64,000 nucleotides of DNA from Bacteroidota bacterium (GTDB taxonomy: Bacteria; Bacteroidota; Bacteroidia; Bacteroidales; Dysgonomonadaceae), in NCBI GenBank assembly GCA_023424395.1, contig JAFADY010000063.1, forward strand, positions 317,354 through 381,353, given 5' to 3'. The position numbers were made by a program, and so were the translations under genes. Positions 17,678-24,278 of the stretch are shown one piece after another. How positions within the stretch are numbered: the first letter of the stretch is position 1; the number at the start of each line of letters is the position of its first letter. The notes below the pieces were generated by a model. The model was given only the letters and a program-made list of their open reading frames with translations, was not told the origin of the DNA and ran no database searches.

Positions 17678-18193
17678 TTATAACATTTTTTCAATTCCTT
17701 TACGAATCGAAATGAGTCCGAAATCGGCGGGATTGAGTTTGTTTTTAGCGACGAATTGTAATTCCGACACATCGTCTTGCGCGTTTAATCCGCTGAAATC
17801 GTTTGTGTTGCACTTAAAGAACATATCTACGGTATGCACTTCAAAGTTCGAATATACGTAAATATTTGGAATGGAGAAAAGGTACTCTGAGGAAGTTATG
17901 AACAGTCCGGTTTCTTCGTGGACTTCACGCGCAACGGCTTCTTCAGCCGATTCGTGCATATCGATAAATCCGCCGGGCAAATCGAATGTACCTTTCGCCG
18001 GATCTTTGGCACGACGGGCAACCAATATTTCGCCCTTTTCGTTTTCAATAACCGCCACCACTGCCGCCGATGAATTAAAATAGTAAACAAAACCACAATC
18101 GGCGCATTTTTTCGATTTCTCGTTGTTTATATTGAATTTTTTTGAGCCGCATTTGGGGCAGAAGTGGAATTGATGAAGCGGATGATTTGTCAT
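17678..18193 (-). CDS. Nudix hydrolase with N-terminal zinc ribbon
   Basis: A 171-residue cytoplasmic hydrolase of nucleoside-diphosphate-linked compounds. The N-terminus has a zinc ribbon (FCPKCG, then KKCADCGF 20 residues later). The Nudix box follows: GGFIDMHES then AREVHEETG, with the expected Glu residues. This zinc-ribbon form resembles NADH-pyrophosphatase-like and orphan Nudix proteins, so the substrate is open; NAD(H) or ADP-ribose derivatives are plausible. Its start is 1 bp beyond the stop of the Fic gene, so the pair is translated from one mRNA. A functional link with nucleotide transfer by Fic is inferred. Confidence 0.88.
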   Translation of the reverse strand: MTNHPLHQFHFCPKCGSKKFNINNEKSKKCADCGFVYYFNSSAAVVAVIENEKGEILVARRAKDPAKGTFDLPGGFIDMHESAEEAVAREVHEETGLFITSSEYLFSIPNIYVYSNFEVHTVDMFFKCNTNDFSGLNAQDDVSELQFVAKNKLNPADFGLISIRKGIEKML

Positions 18194-18194
18194 T

Positions 18195-19232
18195 TTAAAA
18201 ATACGTATTTACGGCAAATTCATATTGCTCAATAAAGATTTGCTTAAAATTGCTTACATTATTTTGTTCGTAAAACAGAAGCATTGCCTTTTTATAATCA
18301 ATGGAGTCCACCGTTCTGAACGATAGCGGGCAGTGTTTATAATTCATCAGAATAGCATTGTTCACAATACGCGCGGTTCGTTTGTTGCCATCTACAAACG
18401 GTTGGATGTAGGAAATCAATAACAAGGCAAGCAGCGATTTCTCAAACACATTTTCTTTAGAATTAATGAGTTTGCAGGTCAAATGCAATGCTTCACTTAT
18501 CTGAAATTCATTGTCTAACGGTTTGAAATTTGTTCCCGAAATGCCTACTCTCCTTTTTCGTAAATTTTGCTCAATGGAAAGTTCTTTGGTAAGCATTTTG
18601 TGAATGTCCTCAATTTTCGCGACCGAAAGTGGGTGCAGATAATCGGGATGTGCCGCTACAAAATCGATAGCTTCTTTGTGATTGAGTAACATTATGGCCT
18701 CGTCTTTTGTTTTGCCCGATGCCGTTTGTTTTTCTTTCAATAGTTTTTCGGTTTCGAGGAGCGAGTATGTATTTCCTTCAATTTGAGATGATTTCCACGA
18801 TAAGTCAATCGCCAAACGTTCTATTTCCTTTTTATATTCGGTTTCGGACAATTGAGATATATTTTTGGAGAATATATCCTGTAGTTCGTTTAATTTATTC
18901 TGTTCATTTTTAGTGAAAAGCTCGATGTTTGGAAGTATATTGTCAATTAAATTGAAATTGAAATTTTCTTTTATCGTACGTTCATCAATTTCTTTTTTAT
19001 AATATTCTTCGATGTTTATGGGAAACAGAATTTCAAATGCCGGTGAGACAAGGTATTTTGTTGCGCGTCCTTTTCCGACTGTTGTGATAAAATTGGCTGA
19101 TTGCAAATCGCTGATTAATCGCTTAATAGTTGCATAACTGACATTCAAACCTGCGTTTTCGAAAATCTCCTTTGATGAGACTCCGTTGCTTTTTTTGACA
19201 AAATCAATTATTTTTTGTTCATTTTGATTCAT
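18195..19232 (-). CDS. winged-helix Fic-family protein with altered active-site motif
   Basis: A 345-residue protein. Residues about 1-65 form a winged helix-turn-helix (SYATIKRLISDLQSANFI). An inhibitory-helix motif SSQIEG at 148-153 fits [ST]xxxE[GN]. The Fic core ends in QPFVDGNKRTAR at 277-288. Canonical Fic enzymes have HPFxxGNGR, with the His as catalytic base. Here Gln277 replaces it and Lys replaces the second Gly. It may be an inactive or altered Fic domain used as a sensor, or an enzyme with different chemistry. It is translationally coupled to the Nudix gene and preceded by a symmetric operator overlapping its promoter, so autoregulation is likely. AT-rich compared with neighbours. 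Confidence 0.88.
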   Translation of the reverse strand: MNQNEQKIIDFVKKSNGVSSKEIFENAGLNVSYATIKRLISDLQSANFITTVGKGRATKYLVSPAFEILFPINIEEYYKKEIDERTIKENFNFNLIDNILPNIELFTKNEQNKLNELQDIFSKNISQLSETEYKKEIERLAIDLSWKSSQIEGNTYSLLETEKLLKEKQTASGKTKDEAIMLLNHKEAIDFVAAHPDYLHPLSVAKIEDIHKMLTKELSIEQNLRKRRVGISGTNFKPLDNEFQISEALHLTCKLINSKENVFEKSLLALLLISYIQPFVDGNKRTARIVNNAILMNYKHCPLSFRTVDSIDYKKAMLLFYEQNNVSNFKQIFIEQYEFAVNTYF

Positions 19233-19250
19233 AGGCGATTATATTTTGTG

Positions 19251-19318
19251 GCTCAAAGATAAATAAAATAAAGCTCAAAATATCAAAATTTTGAGCTTTA
19301 TTTTTGTTCTTTTTGAGC
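19251..19318. promoter_or_regulatory. nested inverted-repeat operator of the Fic-Nudix operon
   Basis: Four half-sites share one dyad axis at 19284/19285. The inner pair is AAAGCTCAAAAT (19270-19281) and ATTTTGAGCTTT (19288-19299), a perfect 12-bp inverted repeat. The outer pair is GCTCAAAG (19251-19258) and TTTTGAGC (19311-19318). Inner and outer half-sites are 22 bp apart on each side, about two helical turns. The likely ligand is the winged-helix domain of the Fic protein. Confidence 0.75.
19254..19261 (-). promoter_or_regulatory. -7 promoter element of the Fic-Nudix operon
   Basis: On the minus strand TATCTTTG, a match to TAnnTTTG 22 bp before the Fic ATG. It overlaps the outer operator half-site at 19251-19258, so a bound regulator would block the polymerase. 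Confidence 0.65.
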
Positions 19319-19336
19319 TAATTCCTTTTATTAGAT

Positions 19337-19750
19337 TTATTGCCATTGTTTGAGGAAATCGGGTAGGGCGTCGTTTACCGTATTTTCAATTTGATTGATA
19401 ATAGTATCGGCTAAATCTTTGTTCAAACGTTTGGTTATCCAGACATTACCAAAAGCACCTACACCAACGATATACGATTGGTTATCCCAATTAATTTTAG
19501 TGAGCGACAAAACTTTGTAGTCGTCTACCGAAAAATTGTTTTGCAGAAAAACTTCCATCATTTGCGGACCGGCCAATTTCCACGCATTGGACGTTAATAT
19601 ATCTTCTCGCCTTTCGGCCATCGATTCATCAATAACTTCGGTCAATTTCATTTTTAATGTTTCTTTGTGTACCTGTTCATCGGGGTTGGTGAAGATGGCG
19701 ATGGCGAGGAGAATTATAATAACGAACAGAGGAAGAATTTTTAATTTCAT
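19337..19750 (-). CDS. small exported or membrane-anchored protein, DUF4359-like
   Basis: A 137-residue protein with one N-terminal hydrophobic segment (ILPLFVIIILLAIAIFT) followed by TNPDEQVH. That start and the GVGAFGNVWI block near residue 97 resemble the DUF4359 family. The function of that family is unknown. The C-terminal part is predicted helical and soluble, on the outer face of the inner membrane. It lies upstream of the Fic operator in the same orientation and 8 bp after the HEPN-like gene, so it probably belongs to that transcript. The family assignment is by recall of its features and is only moderately sure. Confidence 0.6.
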   Translation of the reverse strand: MKLKILPLFVIIILLAIAIFTNPDEQVHKETLKMKLTEVIDESMAERREDILTSNAWKLAGPQMMEVFLQNNFSVDDYKVLSLTKINWDNQSYIVGVGAFGNVWITKRLNKDLADTIINQIENTVNDALPDFLKQWQ

Positions 19751-19758
19751 ATTTTATA

Positions 19759-20487
19759 TTATCCGTAAAAAACTGACGTTTTTACCCACTCGTAAGAGGT
19801 AGTAAAATCCTTTAAATCCGAAATATGACTTAAGACAAAATTAGGAGCTATTAGCGAAATTTCTACTCCGAGTTTATCAATCAATTCCTTGTTATCAATC
19901 CTTCTTTTTATATTATTTTCCATCAAGCAATTGACTACGATTTCTCTATAATCGAGCAAAATTTTTAAGTAATAATTTTTTATCACGTTAAAAACTTCTT
20001 GGGCGTAACTCAAAACTTCTTCTTCACTTGGTAAAAAGCCTTTATGTACAACTTTATTTCTAAATTCAATAAATTTATTCTTTAATAACAATGGTGGACT
20101 CTCTTTATATAAAAGACCGTATGCACATATAAATGCTCCATATTGTCGCTCAGATTGTTTTGACATAGAAGTAAAGATATTTTCGAAAGTTTCATTTGTT
20201 ATTCCGTTAGCCTTCATAGCAATTTTAACGAAAAACTCATAGAATCGTTCTAATGAAGCTGTCAAAGATAAAACTGATTCTAGATAATACTTGTCTCTAA
20301 TAGCACATAGTCCTGATTCAAATAGAATTTCAAATTTAAACGCTTGTATTACTATAAGATTATGATGTCCATTAACGCATTTAAAATAGTATAAATCATT
20401 TTCTTGAATGGGAATGAAACCACCAACCTGAACATAAGATGAGGGGTTTTGCATTGTACATTTCATACAAGATGTAAAAAGTTTCAT
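19759..20487 (-). CDS. uncharacterised protein with HEPN-like RxxxxH motif and N-terminal CxxC
   Basis: A 242-residue protein without a confident family. The N-terminus has CMKC (Cys7, Cys10) and later CVNGHH, which together could form a zinc knuckle. The middle is helical and contains FRNKVVHKGFLP (near residue 140), which fits the RX4-6H signature of HEPN domains, many of which are RNases or nucleotide-binding toxins. The C-terminal part has no recognisable motif. It is AT-rich, set between mrp and the DUF4359 and Fic genes in a small accessory patch. A defence or toxin role is a guess from the motif and context only. Confidence 0.55.
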   Translation of the reverse strand: MKLFTSCMKCTMQNPSSYVQVGGFIPIQENDLYYFKCVNGHHNLIVIQAFKFEILFESGLCAIRDKYYLESVLSLTASLERFYEFFVKIAMKANGITNETFENIFTSMSKQSERQYGAFICAYGLLYKESPPLLLKNKFIEFRNKVVHKGFLPSEEEVLSYAQEVFNVIKNYYLKILLDYREIVVNCLMENNIKRRIDNKELIDKLGVEISLIAPNFVLSHISDLKDFTTSYEWVKTSVFYG

Positions 20488-20513
20488 TTTCGTGTTAACT
20501 TTGACAAATATTT

Positions 20514-21623
20514 TTATTTGGTCGTAATCTCCACAATCCCCGTTTTCGGCAATTCCCTGTTGCGCTTGTCCACCGCTACCATCACGTTGTCGGCCAATTC
20601 GGCAAATGCCATTCCGGTAACGCTGTCCGGATTGAGTGCCACGGGTTGTCCGTCGTCACCACCTTCGCGAATGCTTTGCACGATGGGAATTTGTCCCAAC
20701 AATTCGTAACCGCTTTGTTCCGCCAATCGTTTGCAGCCGTCTTTTCCGAAAAGATAATATTTGTTTTCGGGCAGTTCGGCAGGAGTAAACCACGCCATAT
20801 TTTCCACCAATCCGAGGATGGGCACGTTCACTTTATCGCCCGTAAACATACTAATTCCTTTGCGGGCATCAGCAAGTGCCACTTCTTGTGGCGTACTCAC
20901 AATAACAGCTCCGGTAATGGGCAATGTCTGCACTAATGTAAGATGAATATCGCTCGTACCGGGCGGAAAGTCAATGAGGAAGTAATCCAATTCGCCCCAG
21001 TCAGCATCGCCAATTAGTTGTTTGAGAGCATTTCCCGCCATTGCGCCACGCCAAACTACGGCATCTTCTTTTTTTACGAAAAATCCGATAGAGAGCATTT
21101 TTACGCCATAATTTTGAATAGGTATAATAAGATCACGACCATCTATTTTTTCCAACATGGGACCGGCATCCTCCACTCCGAACATCTTGGGAACCGATGG
21201 CCCGAAAATATCGGCATCCAACAATCCTACTTTGTAGCCTTTTTGTGCCAAAGCAACCGCTAAATTAGAACAAACGGTGCTTTTGCCCACACCGCCTTTT
21301 CCCGAAGCTACGGCTATAATGTTTTTCACACCCGGAAGTAAATCGGGCAACGCGGGACGAGGTGCCTGTTTCGATTTTACCGAAATATTGCCTTTTATTT
21401 CAATATTCGGGTCGGCATACGTGAGAATTGCCTGTTCAGCCATTTTTACAAGCGAACGAATAAACGGGTCGTTCTGTTTTTCGGTGATGAGCGAGAAGCT
21501 CACTTTCATTCCGTTGATACGGATATCGTCTTCCACCATTCCGGCAGAAACAATGTCTTGTCCCGTTCCCGGGTAGCGCACGTTTTTAAGTGCATCGATA
21601 ATTAGTTGAGGGTATATTGCCAT
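20514..21623 (-). CDS. mrp: Mrp/ApbC-type iron-sulfur carrier ATPase
   Basis: P-loop ATPase that carries Fe-S clusters to apoproteins in the cytoplasm. The 369 residues begin with a MIP18/DUF59 domain (about 1-85), followed by a deviant Walker A in VASGKGGVGKSTVCSNLA and DADIFGPSVPKMFG. The usual C-terminal CxxC, which bridges the cluster in dimeric Mrp proteins, is absent: the segment reads ENMAWFTPAELPENKYY. I recall the same replacement in other Bacteroidota Mrp proteins but cannot check it here. It is followed by low-complexity spacer and lies near trmB on the same strand. Confidence 0.93.
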   Translation of the reverse strand: MAIYPQLIIDALKNVRYPGTGQDIVSAGMVEDDIRINGMKVSFSLITEKQNDPFIRSLVKMAEQAILTYADPNIEIKGNISVKSKQAPRPALPDLLPGVKNIIAVASGKGGVGKSTVCSNLAVALAQKGYKVGLLDADIFGPSVPKMFGVEDAGPMLEKIDGRDLIIPIQNYGVKMLSIGFFVKKEDAVVWRGAMAGNALKQLIGDADWGELDYFLIDFPPGTSDIHLTLVQTLPITGAVIVSTPQEVALADARKGISMFTGDKVNVPILGLVENMAWFTPAELPENKYYLFGKDGCKRLAEQSGYELLGQIPIVQSIREGGDDGQPVALNPDSVTGMAFAELADNVMVAVDKRNRELPKTGIVEITTK

Positions 21624-21631
21624 TTATAAAT

Positions 21632-21702
21632 AATTGTTTGACGTTTAGAATTTGACGTTTGGGGTTAAATGAACTTCAACATCAAACATCAAATTTTAAA
21701 CT
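21632..21702. repeat. low-complexity intergenic repeat
   Basis: TTTGACGTTTAGAATTTGACG and, further on, CATCAAACATCAAATTTTAA. The complement matches the AGTTTGATGTTTGACGTT sequence at 57781, so this is a dispersed element. Confidence 0.5.
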
Positions 21703-22440
21703 TTATATTTTTGCATTGCGACCGAAACTTCGATATTCATCTTTTTCGATTTCAATCTCCGGTTCCAACCAATTTTTGTCCTTTGGAACAAAGAATTTGG
21801 TGTATTTTATGTTTAAACCGCGACCGCGCCATTGTTGTTCATAAAAGGTTTGAATTTGTAGGATATTATCTTCTAATCCTGAATTGTAAAGGTCGTTGGT
21901 ATCAAAAAGCACTTGTAGATGATTCACTTCCACCATTGCTTTGGTGTAGGTGTACAAAAAATTGCTGTCGGTTTTGAGATGAACAATACCGTCAGTTTTT
22001 AAGATATTGGCGTACTCTCGCATAAACCGGGTAGAAGTAAGACGTTTGTTGGTTTTCGACATTTGCGGATCGGGAAACGTAATCCAAATTTCAGAAACCT
22101 CGTTTTCGGCAAAAAAGTGACTGATGAGCTCGATGTGTGTGCGCAGGAAAGCCGCATTATGGAGATTTTCGCCCAACGCTTGTTTTGCCCCCGACCACAT
22201 TCTCGCGCCTTTGATGTCGATCCCGATAAAATTCTTCTCGGAAAACAATTTTGCCAACCCAACCGTGTATTCGCCTTTTCCGCAACCAAGTTCAAGCACA
22301 ATGGGGTTTTCGTTCCCGAAATGCTCAGACCAATTTCCTTTCAGCGGAAATCCTTCGTGTTGGAGCGTTTCGAATGTGTACTGAAAAACGTTTTCGTATG
22401 TTGCCATATCGGCAAATTTCGAGAGTTTGTTCTTTCCCAT
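21703..22440 (-). CDS. trmB: tRNA (guanine46-N7)-methyltransferase
   Basis: SAM-dependent enzyme that makes m7G46 in tRNA variable loops. The 245 residues carry the SAM site LELGCGKGEYTVGLA and the family block SEIWITFPDPQMSKTNKR, in which substrate residues sit. The C-terminus TDSNFLYTYTKAMVE also fits. The ATG at 22440 is 29 bp after a clear TAnnTTTG element on the same strand. Length is slightly above the usual 215-240 because of a C-terminal tail. It is a single gene upstream of mrp. Confidence 0.95.
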   Translation of the reverse strand: MGKNKLSKFADMATYENVFQYTFETLQHEGFPLKGNWSEHFGNENPIVLELGCGKGEYTVGLAKLFSEKNFIGIDIKGARMWSGAKQALGENLHNAAFLRTHIELISHFFAENEVSEIWITFPDPQMSKTNKRLTSTRFMREYANILKTDGIVHLKTDSNFLYTYTKAMVEVNHLQVLFDTNDLYNSGLEDNILQIQTFYEQQWRGRGLNIKYTKFFVPKDKNWLEPEIEIEKDEYRSFGRNAKI

Positions 22441-22468
22441 GTTACCTAAATACCGTTCTAATTCGGAA

Positions 22469-22476
22469 CAAAAATA
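22469..22476 (-). promoter_or_regulatory. -7 promoter element for trmB
   Basis: TATTTTTG on the minus strand, 29 bp before the trmB ATG. Confidence 0.6.
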
Positions 22477-22751
22477 CGAATTTTCAGTTGTAAAACCGAA
22501 TGTTTTGTTAAACGCATAAAAAGCCTTTGTATTGGAGTTGTTGAATCGATTTTCATTTTCTGCTAAAAAGACTTCATTTTTTATGAAAAAATGATTTTTT
22601 GGGGTGCTGAAATATCAAACTTAAACAAACTCCGAATCTTTTCAATTATTCTCTTAAATAGCTGAAAAATAATATTTTATTTTTAAATCGAAAAAGTGCG
22701 ATTTTCCGTGGAAAAAGTCCTCAATTAATATCATTATTTCAAATTATTCTT

Positions 22752-22759
22752 TACCTTTG
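22752..22759 (+). promoter_or_regulatory. -7 promoter element for gdhA
   Basis: TACCTTTG, a match to TAnnTTTG, 33 bp before the gdhA ATG. Confidence 0.7.
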
Positions 22760-22791
22760 TCAAGTAAAATACAACAAAAACCTTTTATTAC

Positions 22792-24129
22792 ATGAGAGTG
22801 AATGACATAATGACACAGCTTGAGGCGAAACACCCGGGCGAGTCAGAATTTCTACAAGCCGTGAGAGAAGTGTTGGTATCGATTGAAGACGTTTATAACC
22901 AACATCCCGAATTCGAAAAAGCCGGAATCATAGAACGAATCGTTGAACCCGACCGAATTTTTACTTTTCGTGTTCCATGGGTAGACGATAAAGGAAAAGT
23001 TCACGTAAACATTGGTTACCGTGTGCAATTTAACGGTGCATTGGGGCCGTACAAAGGCGGAATTCGTTTTCACCCGTCGGTAACGTTATCATCGTTGAAG
23101 TTTTTAGGGTTTGAGCAAACATTTAAAAACGCGCTTACCACACTGCCTATGGGTGGCGGAAAAGGCGGTTCGGATTTTGCGCCCAAAGGACGTTCAGAGG
23201 CTGAGATCATGCGCTTTTGTCAGTCGTTCGTGATGGAATTATGGCGCAATATCGGCCCCGATACGGATGTTCCCGCAGGCGATATCGGCGTAGGCGGACG
23301 CGAAGTGGGTTATATGTTCGGTATGTATAAAAAACTCGCACGCGAGCATACCGGAACGTTTACCGGAAAAGGGTTATCATTTGGCGGTTCGCGCCTTCGT
23401 CCCGAAGCAACGGGTTACGGCGCATTGTATTTCGTGCATCAGATGTGCGAAACGCATGGAATTGACATTAAAGGAAAAACGGTTGCAGTTTCGGGATTCG
23501 GAAACGTGGCTTGGGGAGCCACAATGAAAGCGACCGAATTGGGCGCGAAAGTAGTGGCTATTTCAGGTCCGGATGGATATGTTTATGATCCCGACGGAAT
23601 CAATACGCCCGAAAAATTCAATTATATGCTCGAATTGCGCAACTCCGGTAACGATATTGTGGCTCCGTATGTTGAAGAATATCCCAATGCAACGTTCTAT
23701 CCCGGCAAAAAACCGTGGGAATGCAAAGTGGATATCGCGTTACCATGCGCCATCCAAAACGAATTGAATTTGGAAGACGCCAAACGATTGAAAGAAAACG
23801 GCGTTCTTCTAGTTGCCGAAGTTTCAAATATGGGTTGCACGGCTGAAGCGGTGGATTTTTTTATAGAAAACAATATGTTGTTTGGCCCCGGAAAAGCCGT
23901 GAACGCAGGAGGCGTTGCGTGCTCGGGTTTGGAAATGACGCAGAATGCCATGCATATTTCGTGGAGCAACGACGAGGTGGATAAATGGCTCCATCAGATC
24001 ATGAGCGATATTCACATGCAATGCGTGAGTCACGGAAGAGAAAAAGGATATATTAATTACGTAAAAGGCGCTAACATAGCCGGTTTTATGAAAGTGGCCG
24101 ATGCAATGATGTCGCAAGGAGTAATTTAA
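22792..24129 (+). CDS. gdhA: glutamate dehydrogenase, NADP type
   Basis: Assimilates ammonium by reductive amination of 2-oxoglutarate. The 445 residues match the hexameric NADP-GDH subfamily: GPYKGGIRFHPSV, the catalytic-lysine block LPMGGGKGGSDF, PAGDIGVGGREVGYMFG and the Rossmann site VSGFGNVAWGA. Length and motifs are full. It has its own promoter and is followed by a strong hairpin terminator at 24163-24198. It would consume the NADPH and 2-oxoglutarate supplied by the isocitrate dehydrogenases at 6.6-10.6 kb. NADP preference is taken from subfamily resemblance. Confidence 0.95.
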   Translation: MRVNDIMTQLEAKHPGESEFLQAVREVLVSIEDVYNQHPEFEKAGIIERIVEPDRIFTFRVPWVDDKGKVHVNIGYRVQFNGALGPYKGGIRFHPSVTLSSLKFLGFEQTFKNALTTLPMGGGKGGSDFAPKGRSEAEIMRFCQSFVMELWRNIGPDTDVPAGDIGVGGREVGYMFGMYKKLAREHTGTFTGKGLSFGGSRLRPEATGYGALYFVHQMCETHGIDIKGKTVAVSGFGNVAWGATMKATELGAKVVAISGPDGYVYDPDGINTPEKFNYMLELRNSGNDIVAPYVEEYPNATFYPGKKPWECKVDIALPCAIQNELNLEDAKRLKENGVLLVAEVSNMGCTAEAVDFFIENNMLFGPGKAVNAGGVACSGLEMTQNAMHISWSNDEVDKWLHQIMSDIHMQCVSHGREKGYINYVKGANIAGFMKVADAMMSQGVI

Positions 24130-24162
24130 AGAATATCTGATACTTTTTGAATAAAACCACGG

Positions 24163-24198
24163 AAAGCCGTAAAAGCCTTGTAGCTTTTGCGGCTTTTT
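24163..24198 (+). terminator. intrinsic terminator after gdhA
   Basis: AAAGCCGTAAAAGC (24163-24176) pairs with GCTTTTGCGGCTTT (24183-24196) with one mismatch, followed by T residues. Confidence 0.85.
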
Positions 24199-24252
24199 AA
24201 GTGAAAAAACGAGAAGATGCAAAATCTGCACGCTGTATTGAGATATTTTCCT

Positions 24253-24260
24253 TAAATTTG
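24253..24260 (+). promoter_or_regulatory. -7 promoter element for the AddB-like gene
   Basis: TAAATTTG, a match to TAnnTTTG, 18 bp before the ATG at 24279. Confidence 0.55.
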
Positions 24261-24278
24261 GCACTACAATTTTAATTC

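Larger units (their letters stand above)
22441..22791. other. divergent promoter region between trmB and gdhA
   Basis: This 351-bp AT-rich stretch has no gene. It holds the trmB promoter near 22470 and the gdhA promoter near 22752. Two small inverted repeats are visible: CATTTTTT/AAAAAATG at about 22572-22590, and AAATCG/CGATTT at about 22685-22704. Nothing else is seen. Confidence 0.6.

Noticed and set aside
18195..20487. Classical toxin-antitoxin reading of the Fic and HEPN-like genes
   Set aside because: No small antitoxin gene is paired with either; the Fic protein carries its own inhibitory motif and lacks the catalytic His.
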